Assembly (NCBI GenBank): GCA_015061245.1
Contig: SUWY01000002.1
Span: 1 to 64,000, forward strand
Source of the DNA: Bacteroidales bacterium
GTDB taxonomy: Bacteria; Bacteroidota; Bacteroidia; Bacteroidales; Marinifilaceae
Reading direction: 5' to 3'
DNA: 64,000 bases
Shown piece after piece: positions 1 through 8,207 of this stretch. Positions within the stretch are counted from its first letter, which is position 1; every line of letters starts with the position of its first letter. Position numbers and translations under genes: made by a program. Below the pieces are notes generated by a model. The model saw only the letters and a list, made by a program, of their open reading frames with translations, was not told the origin of the DNA and did not search any database.

Positions 1-40
1 TTATAAGAGACCCCATATTTTTTACTACCTGTATTCAGTA

Positions 41-946
41 TTAGAAATTAAATGTAAATCCTACACTTAAAGCCTCTTTAAATTGAACTTTAGCTCCTTT
101 CAATACTGTTTCTCCTGCATCGTTTACACTTACTGTCTTTGTATCGTTATCATAAATCATATTTGTAGAGATATTAGTTGTCAACCACTTATTCACAGTA
201 AGAACCAACTGAACATCCCATTTTACATCTACGTTAGCAGGACTCTGCAAATAGTTTGAGAATAGCTGCAAACGCGAGTAGAGATTTACATTCTTAATAA
301 TATCCTTTTGGAATACCATAGTCAAATCACCTCCGAACTCATTACGAAGCATCTTGTCCATCTCCTTCTCATCGGCTGTATCCCATCCGTAGTTAGCACG
401 CAAAGATGAGTCGCGAACAACAACACCTCTCCACGATGCAGCAGACAAAGTAGCTGTAAAGTATGGCTTTGGATTCCACTTTACTCCGAGACCTGCAGTT
501 AAGTTTCCAGGAGCCATAAACTCCGATATCTTAGTTTTTGGTTTATTACCATAATTATATCCTGCAGCAAACTGTGTTGACAACTCCGCCATAGCACTAA
601 CATACCATGACTTTCCTATACTATAACCATAGTTACTTGAAATGTATAGACGGTCATTTGTCTTCTTTGTTCCATCGGATTTGGTCTTATTCAATCCATA
701 CATGGTTTCAAGTCTATTCTGCCATAAACTCTTACCCTTTTTCATATCTGCTGAATAGTTAAAGCTAACAGTAAAACCAAAAGCGTTATCACCTCCGGCA
801 GACCAGTTACTAAAACTAACCTGAGTTAGATTCAAACCAAAGTTTCCGCTCTTTGTCCAACAGGTATCTGCTCCCGGAACCTCAGCAGCATACGAACTCA
901 ATGCACCAACCGCTAACATTGAGATTACCAATAATAATTTTTTCAT
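41..946 (-). CDS. DUF3078 family outer-membrane protein
   Basis: The 301-residue product starts with a cleavable signal peptide (hydrophobic stretch about residues 3-20, ending Ser-Tyr-Ala-Ala). The mature part alternates short beta-strand-like segments rich in Tyr, Trp and Asn and ends in Phe-Asn-Phe, the aromatic C-terminus typical of barrel proteins inserted by the BAM machinery. The motif NLTQVSFSNWSAGGDN near residue 40 is what I recognise as the start of the Bacteroidota DUF3078 family. No enzymatic role is known for the family; an outer-membrane beta-barrel is inferred. It lies 15 bp after the cytidylate-kinase-like gene and probably closes the operon that begins with ispG or yraN. Confidence 0.85.
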   Translation of the reverse strand: MKKLLLVISMLAVGALSSYAAEVPGADTCWTKSGNFGLNLTQVSFSNWSAGGDNAFGFTVSFNYSADMKKGKSLWQNRLETMYGLNKTKSDGTKKTNDRLYISSNYGYSIGKSWYVSAMAELSTQFAAGYNYGNKPKTKISEFMAPGNLTAGLGVKWNPKPYFTATLSAASWRGVVVRDSSLRANYGWDTADEKEMDKMLRNEFGGDLTMVFQKDIIKNVNLYSRLQLFSNYLQSPANVDVKWDVQLVLTVNKWLTTNISTNMIYDNDTKTVSVNDAGETVLKGAKVQFKEALSVGFTFNF

Positions 947-961
947 CTTCTATATGTTTTA

Positions 962-1600
962 TTACTTTTTATTCATCTTAGCCAAACATGCTTGTTTAAT
1001 GATTTGGTAACACTCCTCCTCGCCAAATCTTGAAGAGTTTATACATAAATCGTATGAGTCTGAAGCTCCCCACACCTTATCTGTATAGTAGTTGTAGTAA
1101 TCAGCACGAGTCCTATCAGCTTTTTGCATCTGTGCACGAGCCTCACCAACCTTTGTAATCCCGGCATATTTCATTATTCTACGTATTCTGTCTCGCTCCT
1201 CTCCACATACAAAAATCTTAATACAATCAGGATCTCCACGTAGAATGTAGTCGGCGCAACGGCCAACAATTACACAACTCTTCTCTGCTGCAATTTTTCG
1301 AATTACATCACTTTGAATTTTAAATAGAGATTCTCCTGAAAGGTAATCGTTGCTCTGAAAGAACATTGTTCCACCCATGCCTACTCCTCCCAATGAAAAG
1401 GCTCCAAACATTGCTTTAGCGCCACCTCGCTCATCTGCTTTCTCAAAGAAAGAGTCTGCAATTCCACTCTCCTTAGCTGCAATTTTTATCAACTCTTTAT
1501 CATAAAACTCAATTCCTAACTCCTCGGCCAATCTTTTACCTATGGTGCGTCCTCCACTTCCGAATTGACGACCCAATGTTACTACAATTCGCTTACCCAT
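962..1600 (-). CDS. cytidylate kinase-like family protein
   Basis: The 212-residue protein opens with a P-loop variant (GRQFGSGGRTIGKRLA, residues 10-25) followed by FYDKELI, the signature of the cytidylate kinase-like family (AAA_26). This family is distinct from canonical Cmk, and its substrate in Bacteroidota is not established. A central Gly/Met-rich stretch (about residues 65-82, AMFGAFSLGGVGMGGTMF) looks like a flexible lid, and VIVGRCADYIL is the second conserved block. The gene starts 2 bp after the MATE exporter stop, so the two are cotranscribed. Family assignment is firm; nucleotide or small-metabolite kinase activity is inferred. Confidence 0.85.
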   Translation of the reverse strand: MGKRIVVTLGRQFGSGGRTIGKRLAEELGIEFYDKELIKIAAKESGIADSFFEKADERGGAKAMFGAFSLGGVGMGGTMFFQSNDYLSGESLFKIQSDVIRKIAAEKSCVIVGRCADYILRGDPDCIKIFVCGEERDRIRRIMKYAGITKVGEARAQMQKADRTRADYYNYYTDKVWGASDSYDLCINSSRFGEEECYQIIKQACLAKMNKK

Positions 1601-1602
1601 AA

Positions 1603-2961
1603 TTACATTTTTTTGAATTTCTTAAGTTGATATACTAATAGTATCAATGTCACTATAGTTGCCATGCCATCGGCTATAGGCATACTCATCCAAACTCCAT
1701 CCAATCCCCATATAGTAGGAAAGAGAAGTAATCCCGGAACAAGGAAAATGAGCTGTCTGCTTAGTGACAAAAATATCGATTTCTTTACAATTCCTACTGA
1801 CTGGAAGAATCCCACCGATACAACCTGAGCTCCAACTACAGGTAGTGCAAGCACCATCAAACGCATACCATGAACTGCGGCATCGGCCAAATCAGAATCA
1901 GTCGTAAACATACTTACCAATGGATATGAAGCCAACTGACACAATAAGAAGCCTATTGTAGTTACAGTTACTGCACAACCAATAGTCAGTAGCAATGTCT
2001 TACGAACACGCTCATACTGCTTAGCTCCATAATTGTATGCCACGATTGGCTGCATTCCCTGATTGAATCCCATAACAATCATTAGAAATATAAAGACTAT
2101 TCTGTTTACAATTCCATTCGCTCCTACCGCAATATCTCCTCCGTACTTTAACAAACTATTGTTAATGACCGAGACCACCAAACAGGCACAGACATTTATC
2201 AAGAACGGGGACATTCCTATACCTAAAATACTCTTGATAAAATCCCAACGGACCTTCATAATGCCCTTTTGAAAACGCAAGAAGCTATCAGGATTTGTAT
2301 AGTGCCGAATCAACAACATAAGAGCTGTCACCTGGGCACATATAGTTCCCCATGCAGCCCCAGCGATTCCCATATCCAACAAGAATATAAAGATATAGTT
2401 GAAAAGAGCATTTATACACACTGCCGTAATTGTAAATGCCATAGCCTTTTTAGGATAACCTGAAGAGCGCATCACATCGTTCAATCCCAAGTAGATGTGA
2501 GTTATTATATTTCCACATAACAACACCTGCATATACTCTTTTGCATAGGGCAAAGTTGCATCACTCGCTCCAAAAAGTCGCAATATTGGCTCCAAAAACA
2601 GAAGACATATTATCGAGAATGCTCCTCCTATCCAGGTATTTAACATTACAACGTTACCCAAGAGCAACTCTGCACTCTTTGTATCTTTCTGACCGAGTTT
2701 CATTGCAATCATAATGGATGCACCTACACCAACCATCGCCCCAAATGCAGCAGAGAGGTTCGCAAATGGGAAGGTAACTGCCAAACCGGCAATTGCCTCT
2801 TTTCCACATCCCTGTCCAATAAAGATACTATCAACCATATTGTATAGCGATGTTGCCGTCATAGCAATAATAGCCGGCGTAGCATACTGCATCAACAACT
2901 TAGGTAATCTTTCACTACCTAATGTATGGGGAGTTTTTCTATTATCAATAGCACTATCCAT
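1603..2961 (-). CDS. MATE family efflux transporter
   Basis: This 452-residue polytopic inner-membrane protein has about 12 hydrophobic segments in two homologous halves, the normal MATE length and topology. The N-terminal motif YNMVDSIFIGQGCGKEAIAG and the mid-protein MGFNQGMQPIVAYNYGAKQY are hallmark MatE sequences. MATE proteins export organic cations and drugs by H+ or Na+ antiport; the substrate cannot be read from sequence. It lies 4 bp after ispG and 2 bp before the cytidylate-kinase-like gene, so it is expressed within a housekeeping operon rather than from a dedicated resistance locus. Confidence 0.92.
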   Translation of the reverse strand: MDSAIDNRKTPHTLGSERLPKLLMQYATPAIIAMTATSLYNMVDSIFIGQGCGKEAIAGLAVTFPFANLSAAFGAMVGVGASIMIAMKLGQKDTKSAELLLGNVVMLNTWIGGAFSIICLLFLEPILRLFGASDATLPYAKEYMQVLLCGNIITHIYLGLNDVMRSSGYPKKAMAFTITAVCINALFNYIFIFLLDMGIAGAAWGTICAQVTALMLLIRHYTNPDSFLRFQKGIMKVRWDFIKSILGIGMSPFLINVCACLVVSVINNSLLKYGGDIAVGANGIVNRIVFIFLMIVMGFNQGMQPIVAYNYGAKQYERVRKTLLLTIGCAVTVTTIGFLLCQLASYPLVSMFTTDSDLADAAVHGMRLMVLALPVVGAQVVSVGFFQSVGIVKKSIFLSLSRQLIFLVPGLLLFPTIWGLDGVWMSMPIADGMATIVTLILLVYQLKKFKKM

Positions 2962-2965
2962 TATA

Positions 2966-4339
2966 TTAAATCTCCTCTCCGTTATTTCTCATTAATAATC
3001 TTAATCGCTCAATAGCCTCCTCCTCTGGCACTGCCTTCTCCACCAACCGCTTCCCGATATAGAGGTTCACCTTACCATTTCCTGCTCCAACATAACCATA
3101 ATCGGCATCGCCCATCTCACCTGGACCATTAACAACACAACCCATTACCGCTATCTTCAATTTACTGAGCGAGGGCACACTGAACTCTCGTTTAACATCG
3201 GCCACTGCCTTCTGCAAATTATACAGAGTTCTACCACAACCCGGACAACTGACAAACTCTGTCTTAAAGCGCTTTAAACCCGCAGCTTGCATAATATTTC
3301 GCGACAACTGTTCAGCAAACTCTGCTCCCAACAGTGGCAATGTAAGATCTAACTCCTTAACCTCGCCACTGAATAGCATTGAACCCAACTTAGCGGGGAG
3401 ATAGAGTTTTGCATCATCACTATTATCAATGTCACTCTCAGCTTTCAACAGGCCATCTTGTAACGTATATGAAAAGTTGTAGCCACAATCTCCACATAGC
3501 TCAACCAATCTTCGAGCTACCGGAATCTCAGCCTCAGGCTCTTCAGTCAACGATACTCTTATCGTATCGCCAATACCCTCATTGAGCAGTGTTCCTATTC
3601 CCAATGCAGATTTAATTCGTCCATCCTCACCCTCACCAGCTTCAGTTACTCCCAAATGCAAAGGAAAGTTTAACCCCTCTGCATTCATTGCTGCAACCAA
3701 CTTACGTACAGCAGTTACCATAACGGCACACATACTTGATTTAAGCGATATTACCACATTGGTAAAGTTAGTCTCCTTGCATACACGCAGAAACTCCATT
3801 GTCGCCTCAACCATTCCATCGGGAGTATTACCATACCGACTCATAATTCTATCCGACAATGAGCCGTGATTTGTGCCAATTCTTACGGCTGTACCATACT
3901 CACGACAAACGCTTAGGAACTCTATAAACTTCTCCTTCAAGCGAACCAACTCTTGAGCATACTCCTCATCGGTATAGAGCACCTTATCAAACACTGCCCT
4001 CTTATCAACAAAATTTCCGGGATTTATTCTAACCTTATCAACATATTTTGCCGCTACCGAAGCTGCCTCCGCCACAAAGTGGATATCTGCAGAGATTGGT
4101 GTTGTACAGCCACGCTCAAGTAATCCCTGCTTAATATTCTTAAGATTCTCTGCCTCCTTTACACCTTGAGCCGTAATTCTAACCAACTCTCCTCCTGCAT
4201 TTACAACTCTAATAGCCTGCTCTATGCAAGCTTCTGTATCCATAGTCAAGGTATTAAGCATTGATTGTATCAATACCGGAGCTCCTCCTCCGATGAGTTT
4301 ATCACCTACCTTGACAGTGCATGTCTCTCTTCTACCCAT
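2966..4339 (-). CDS. ispG: 4-hydroxy-3-methylbut-2-enyl diphosphate synthase (IspG/GcpE)
   Basis: IspG converts methylerythritol cyclodiphosphate to HMBPP in the MEP isoprenoid pathway using a [4Fe-4S] cluster. Visible are the N-terminal TIM-barrel motifs (VLIQSMLNT, ADIHF, KVRINPGN, HLGVTEAGEGEDGR) and the C-terminal cluster site CPGCGRTLYNLQ plus GCVVNGPGE. Between barrel and cluster domain lies an insert of roughly 90 residues. That is longer than the E. coli linker, but much shorter than the whole extra domain I expect in Bacteroidota and plant enzymes, so it looks like a reduced insert. I start the gene at ATG 4339 (457 aa): the longer frame begins at a TTG 3 bp after a promoter -7 element. 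Confidence 0.93.
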   Translation of the reverse strand: MGRRETCTVKVGDKLIGGGAPVLIQSMLNTLTMDTEACIEQAIRVVNAGGELVRITAQGVKEAENLKNIKQGLLERGCTTPISADIHFVAEAASVAAKYVDKVRINPGNFVDKRAVFDKVLYTDEEYAQELVRLKEKFIEFLSVCREYGTAVRIGTNHGSLSDRIMSRYGNTPDGMVEATMEFLRVCKETNFTNVVISLKSSMCAVMVTAVRKLVAAMNAEGLNFPLHLGVTEAGEGEDGRIKSALGIGTLLNEGIGDTIRVSLTEEPEAEIPVARRLVELCGDCGYNFSYTLQDGLLKAESDIDNSDDAKLYLPAKLGSMLFSGEVKELDLTLPLLGAEFAEQLSRNIMQAAGLKRFKTEFVSCPGCGRTLYNLQKAVADVKREFSVPSLSKLKIAVMGCVVNGPGEMGDADYGYVGAGNGKVNLYIGKRLVEKAVPEEEAIERLRLLMRNNGEEI

Positions 4340-4359
4340 ATCTGAAAAGTTATACAAAG

Positions 4360-4367
4360 CAAAGATA
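4360..4367 (-). promoter_or_regulatory. ispG promoter -7 element
   Basis: TATCTTTG on the minus strand matches the Bacteroidota -7 consensus TAnnTTTG. It ends about 20 bp before the ATG at 4339, giving a short leader. It lies between yraN and ispG, so ispG can be transcribed independently of yraN. Confidence 0.65.
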
Positions 4368-4386
4368 CATTTTTTTACTCTAATCT

Positions 4387-4743
4387 CTACACATCATACA
4401 CCATAATTGCTTCCGGATAGTGAGTCAATTTACTATTAACCGCATCTATTACCAACAAATCGAATCTAATCTCGCACTTCATTCCATGCATAGCAAGCCA
4501 TTTGGCTCCGGAACTTAGAATTGCCTTTCTCTTTTTCAATGGTAATAGGAGCGCAATATCATCAACTTCTACACTTCTTGTCTTAACTTCAAACACAATT
4601 ACCAAGCCATCTTTTAAGGCAACCATATCCAACTCATTCCTACCACACCTCCAATTTCTATCAACAACCTGATATCCATTAGATTCTAACCATTGAGCAG
4701 CAAACTCCTCGCCCACTTTCCCCAATATATTATGTTTAGCCAT
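4387..4743 (-). CDS. YraN family (UPF0102) nuclease-like protein
   Basis: The 118-residue protein matches the YraN family in length and motifs: KVGEEFAAQWLESNGY at the N-terminus, then RNWRCGRNELDMVALKDG and VIVFEVKTRS. The Glu-Leu-Asp and Glu-Val-Lys residues form the PD-(D/E)xK-like active site of the family, predicted from its restriction-endonuclease-like fold. The cellular substrate is unknown. It starts at ATG 4743 directly after a -7 element and is divergent from the GT5 gene. Its stop lies about 20 bp before the ispG promoter. Confidence 0.88.
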   Translation of the reverse strand: MAKHNILGKVGEEFAAQWLESNGYQVVDRNWRCGRNELDMVALKDGLVIVFEVKTRSVEVDDIALLLPLKKRKAILSSGAKWLAMHGMKCEIRFDLLVIDAVNSKLTHYPEAIMVYDV

Positions 4744-4761
4744 ACTCTACGAAATTTATGT

Positions 4762-4769
4762 CAAAGTTA
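4762..4769 (-). promoter_or_regulatory. yraN promoter -7 element
   Basis: TAACTTTG on the minus strand fits TAnnTTTG and lies about 19 bp upstream of the yraN ATG. No clear TTTG -33 partner is visible at 19-21 bp spacing, so this rests on the -7 element alone. Confidence 0.55.
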
Positions 4770-4776
4770 TTATAAA

Positions 4777-4808
4777 TTTGGTTATTTCGGACATTTTGTG
4801 TACCTTTG
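4777..4808 (+). promoter_or_regulatory. -33/-7 promoter of the GT5 glycogen synthase gene
   Basis: TTTG at 4777-4780 and TACCTTTG at 4801-4808 are separated by 20 bp, the classic Bacteroidota arrangement. The longest downstream reading frame would begin at a TTG (4806) inside the -7 element. That start is therefore impossible from this promoter, which supports ATG 4833. Confidence 0.8.
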
Positions 4809-4832
4809 TACGAATTTTTTGCACGAACGAAC

Positions 4833-5651
4833 ATGGAGCCTAAAAAGATTTTATTTATATCACAAGAGATAATGCCTTATCTCCCCGAGACTGAGATGTC
4901 TTATGTAGGAAGATTACTTCCTCAAGGGGTATTGGAACGAGGAAAAGATATACGTACCTTCATGCCCAAGTTTGGCGGAATCAATGAGCGTCGTAACCAG
5001 TTGCACGAGGTAATCAGACTCTCTGGCGCCAACTTGATTATTGACGGAGTTGATCATCCTCTACTTATCAAGGTAGCCTCTATCCAAGCTGCCCGCATGC
5101 AGGTATATTTCATCGACAACGAGGAGTATTTCCAGCGTAAGGGTATTCTAAACAGCGCAGAGGATGGCACATTCTTTGAAGACAATGACGAGAGAGCAAT
5201 ATTCTTCACAAGAGGAGTGTTCGAGACTGTGAAGAAGCTTCAGTGGAACCCGGATTTGATCTATTGTCAAGGATGGTTCTCATCTCTTATACCACTCTAC
5301 TTGAAAAAAGAGTATGCCAACGATCCTGCATTCTGCAAAGCAAAAGTTGTCTATTCATGCTATGACGATCAATTCGAAGGATCATTGGATTCGAAATTTG
5401 CAGAGAAGATGATTTCAGAGAATATCAAAGCCGACGATGTAAACACAGTAAAAGAGCCCACCCACTTTAACATCAACAAAATGGCTATGGATTATTCTGA
5501 CGGAATTATCATACATAGTCCAAATGTAACAGAGCAAATTAAAGAGTACGCACAAAATAGTGGCAAACCGGTAATCTCATACTCAAATAGGGAGGAGTAT
5601 ATTGCCGACTACGATACATTCTTTGATTCTATTCTCAACGCAGAGAAGTAA
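4833..5651 (+). CDS. glycogen/starch synthase, short GT5-type protein
   Basis: The 272-residue product matches the N-terminal (acceptor) half of GT5 glycogen synthases: KKILFISQEIMPYLPET in place of the usual KxGGLADV loop, then a FMPKFGGINERRNQLHEV region and DLIYCQGWFSSLIP. The C-terminal nucleotide-sugar-binding half is absent, so it is about half the length of E. coli GlgA. This short form is widespread in Bacteroidota and its catalytic competence is unclear. ATG 4833 was chosen because the upstream TTG lies in the promoter. A strong hairpin follows the stop, so it appears monocistronic. Confidence 0.85.
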   Translation: MEPKKILFISQEIMPYLPETEMSYVGRLLPQGVLERGKDIRTFMPKFGGINERRNQLHEVIRLSGANLIIDGVDHPLLIKVASIQAARMQVYFIDNEEYFQRKGILNSAEDGTFFEDNDERAIFFTRGVFETVKKLQWNPDLIYCQGWFSSLIPLYLKKEYANDPAFCKAKVVYSCYDDQFEGSLDSKFAEKMISENIKADDVNTVKEPTHFNINKMAMDYSDGIIIHSPNVTEQIKEYAQNSGKPVISYSNREEYIADYDTFFDSILNAEK

Positions 5652-5660
5652 GTAACACAA

Positions 5661-5694
5661 AAAAGAGGAGTTTGCATCAAAACTCCTCTTTTTC
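5661..5694. terminator. bidirectional intrinsic terminator
   Basis: AAAGAGGAGTTT and AAACTCCTCTTT flank a 6-nt loop, with an A tract on the left and a T tract on the right. It separates the convergent GT5 and galE genes and can serve both strands. Confidence 0.85.
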
Positions 5695-5696
5695 AT

Positions 5697-6716
5697 TTAT
5701 TGCTCATCCAATCGTTTTTGCCAACGCCATGTATTAGCCAACGTCTCTTCAAGGGGAACCTGAGCCTTCCAACCTAATTCATTATTAGCCATTGTAGTAT
5801 CTGCCCATACTTTCTCAATATCTCCGGCTCTACGTCCTACTATCTTATAATTCACTTTCTCGCCTGTAGCCTTTTCAAAAGCATTAATTAACTGTAATAC
5901 AGTGACACCTGAACCTGTTCCTATATTAAAGAACTCGTAATTCGCCTTATTCTTATGTTCCAACAAACGCTTAATCGCAACCACATGGGCTTTAGCCAAA
6001 TCAACCACATCAATATAGTCACGAATAGGAGTTCCATCAGGGGTATCATAGTCATTACCAAAGACACTCAACTGCTCGCGAATTCCTGCTACCGTCTGAG
6101 TCAAATATGGAATCAAATTGTTAGGAACACCATTTGGCAACTCTCCAATGTGTGCAGAAGGATGAGCACCTATTGGGTTAAAATAACGCAATGCCAAAAG
6201 ATTTAACTCAGGAGTTACCTTTGCCACATCACGCATAATATCCTCGCTTATTGACTTTGTATTTCCATAAGGCGACTCCGCCTCCTTACGAGGGGTACTT
6301 TCAGAAACAGGCAACTCATCTGCTTGTCCGTAAACAGTACATGATGAAGAGAAAACCAAATTATTAACCTTAAACTCCTTCATACAATCAAGCAGATTTA
6401 TAATTGTATTAAGGTTATTCTTATAGTACTCCAAAGGAATCTGAACCGACTCTCCAACAGCCTTCAATGCCGCAAAATGTATTATGGCATCAATATCTGT
6501 ATGCCGCTTAAAGAAATCGTGCACCGCAACTGCATCGGCAATATCCAACTTCTCAAATTCAGGACGTACTCCGGTAATCTTCTCTATACCATCGAGAACC
6601 TCTATTTTTGAATTACTCAAATTATCGGCAATAATCACATCAAATCCTGCCTGTTGCAACTCAACAACTGTATGAGAACCAATATAACCGGTTCCTCCTG
6701 TAACAAATATCTTCAT
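5697..6716 (-). CDS. galE: UDP-glucose 4-epimerase
   Basis: GalE interconverts UDP-glucose and UDP-galactose in the Leloir pathway and supplies UDP-galactose for surface polysaccharides. The 339-residue length is standard for an extended short-chain dehydrogenase/reductase. The NAD-binding GGTGYIGSH motif is at residues 7-15. The catalytic Ser is in FSSSCTVYGQ and the YxxxK motif is in SPYGNTKSISE, followed by the LRYFNPIGAHPS block typical of GalE. It is transcribed alone towards the GT5 gene, with a -7 element about 30 bp upstream. Confidence 0.96.
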   Translation of the reverse strand: MKIFVTGGTGYIGSHTVVELQQAGFDVIIADNLSNSKIEVLDGIEKITGVRPEFEKLDIADAVAVHDFFKRHTDIDAIIHFAALKAVGESVQIPLEYYKNNLNTIINLLDCMKEFKVNNLVFSSSCTVYGQADELPVSESTPRKEAESPYGNTKSISEDIMRDVAKVTPELNLLALRYFNPIGAHPSAHIGELPNGVPNNLIPYLTQTVAGIREQLSVFGNDYDTPDGTPIRDYIDVVDLAKAHVVAIKRLLEHKNKANYEFFNIGTGSGVTVLQLINAFEKATGEKVNYKIVGRRAGDIEKVWADTTMANNELGWKAQVPLEETLANTWRWQKRLDEQ

Positions 6717-6746
6717 TGCGTTTTATGTGTTAATTGTTAGTGAAGA

Positions 6747-6754
6747 CAAAATTA
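6747..6754 (-). promoter_or_regulatory. galE promoter -7 element
   Basis: TAATTTTG on the minus strand fits TAnnTTTG and lies 30 bp upstream of the galE ATG. A -33 partner is not clear. Confidence 0.5.
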
Positions 6755-6799
6755 AAAATAAAGAACTACATTTGAATTATGAATTTTAAAAAAAATAAC

Positions 6800-6807
6800 T
6801 AACTTTG
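6800..6807 (+). promoter_or_regulatory. promoter -7 element of the HU-CCDC81 gene
   Basis: TAACTTTG matches TAnnTTTG. The longest reading frame of the next gene begins with GTG at 6812, only 4 bp after this element. The transcript start should lie at or beyond that GTG, which favours ATG 6833. Confidence 0.65.
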
Positions 6808-6832
6808 TCTCGTGACGACAATATTGAACGTT

Positions 6833-7522
6833 ATGGATAGATTATCAAGATACCTAAATCACGCACTTATACTGAATGACTGTGTCATACTACCTAATTT
6901 CGGAGGTTTCGTATGCCACAATGAGCCTGCGTATATAGATGAACTTCAAGGTATTCTTATCCCTACAAGCAAAAAAATAACGTTTAATGAATCGCTTAAC
7001 CACAAGGATAATCTATTTGCTAAGTTTATTGCCCAAGCAGAGCGAGTTCCGCTAAGTGATGCAGAAAAGCGAGTTGAGAGATATATCAACGACATAAAAA
7101 TCTCCCTAGAAAGAGAGGAGGAGCTAAACATTCAAGGCATTGGACAATTCAAACAAGAGGGTTCCTTATTGAAGTTTAAATCTGAGGAGCGCAATTTTAT
7201 GGCAACAACCGCCTATCTTCCTGCTGTAAATTTGCCTATGCCATCTATGCATATTAATGCACTTAATGATACTCCTGAAAAATCGGAATCCAAGATCAAA
7301 AACTATATTTTGCGTGGAGCTGCAGCAGTCGCTGCCATTGCCATAATTGCCGGAGCTATTACTTTAGGAGCTGACAGAGTGGAGATTTTCAAACAGAATC
7401 AGGCAGATAAAGCCTCATTTGAGCCTACATTCCCATTCTTCCCGACTACCCCACAGGTAAATCAGTGCAGCAATGTAATATCACCGGAGTGTGACTATTT
7501 AGACTTTATTTCCGAACTATAA
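6833..7522 (+). CDS. HU-CCDC81 domain protein with one membrane segment
   Basis: The 229-residue protein starts MDRLSRYLNHALILNDCVILPNFGGFV, the conserved opening of the bacterial CCDC81-like HU domain, followed by a second HU-like repeat to about residue 125. A hydrophobic helix (Ala/Ile-rich, about residues 180-200) follows a linker. Family members in this phylum often end in a SPOR peptidoglycan-binding domain; here only about 40 residues follow the helix and no SPOR domain is visible. DNA binding combined with membrane attachment is an inference from the domain order. The last 17 bp overlap the 3' end of pssA on the other strand. Confidence 0.75.
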   Translation: MDRLSRYLNHALILNDCVILPNFGGFVCHNEPAYIDELQGILIPTSKKITFNESLNHKDNLFAKFIAQAERVPLSDAEKRVERYINDIKISLEREEELNIQGIGQFKQEGSLLKFKSEERNFMATTAYLPAVNLPMPSMHINALNDTPEKSESKIKNYILRGAAAVAAIAIIAGAITLGADRVEIFKQNQADKASFEPTFPFFPTTPQVNQCSNVISPECDYLDFISEL

Positions 7523-8204
7523 TCTTTCCCAAAAGACAGATAATAAAATATGAAGGTACAATTAACATAACTGTACCTGCCCCTACTATTGGCATCAACA
7601 CCAACACCGCCACAAGGAATATATACAACAACTCATTACCACTCCATCCAAATCCCTGCAACTTCAACGAAAACATAGGTAACTCAGAGATAAGAGCAAT
7701 AGCAAAACCGACTGCGAAGATTGCCAAAACTACAGAATTGGCAAAAACAGCATTGTAAATCTCCGGAGCCCACTGCTTACCTAAAACCAATCCTACCCAA
7801 AACAGAGCATTAGCCGGAGTAGGCATTCCTATAAAACTTACTGTTTGACGTGTATCAAGATTAAATTTTGCCAAACGGTATGCCGAGAGTGCCGGAATAG
7901 CAACTGCACTTAACGCCAACCACTCCATACTCGGTGTTGCATTCTCTAAAATCAACTTATAGGCCAGGATTGCCGGAGCAACACCAAAAGAGCATACATC
8001 AGCTAGGGAGTCCAACTCCTTACCCAACTCCGATTTAACCCCCAACACTCTTGCTGTCAATCCATCAAAAAAATCAAAGATCATTCCTAATAGAATTAAC
8101 ATCGAGGCAGCAAAAAGATTGTCATACATAGTAGCAACCACAATAGCAATTGCACCACTTGTTACATTCAAACAGGTAATTATATTCGGAATATGCTTTT
8201 TCAT
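7506..8204 (-). CDS. pssA: CDP-diacylglycerol--serine O-phosphatidyltransferase
   Basis: PssA makes phosphatidylserine, the precursor of phosphatidylethanolamine, from CDP-diacylglycerol and serine in the inner membrane. The 232-residue protein has several hydrophobic helices and the CDP-alcohol phosphotransferase motif D-G-x2-A-R-x8-G-x3-D-x3-D, read here as FDFFDGLTARVLGVKSELGKELDS continuing into LAD. Start and length are normal. It is transcribed towards the HU-CCDC81 gene with a short 3' overlap. The sensor kinase gene ends 4 bp upstream, so pssA may belong to the rlmH-kinase transcript. Confidence 0.93.
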   Translation of the reverse strand: MKKHIPNIITCLNVTSGAIAIVVATMYDNLFAASMLILLGMIFDFFDGLTARVLGVKSELGKELDSLADVCSFGVAPAILAYKLILENATPSMEWLALSAVAIPALSAYRLAKFNLDTRQTVSFIGMPTPANALFWVGLVLGKQWAPEIYNAVFANSVVLAIFAVGFAIALISELPMFSLKLQGFGWSGNELLYIFLVAVLVLMPIVGAGTVMLIVPSYFIICLLGKIIVRK

Positions 8205-8207
8205 ATC

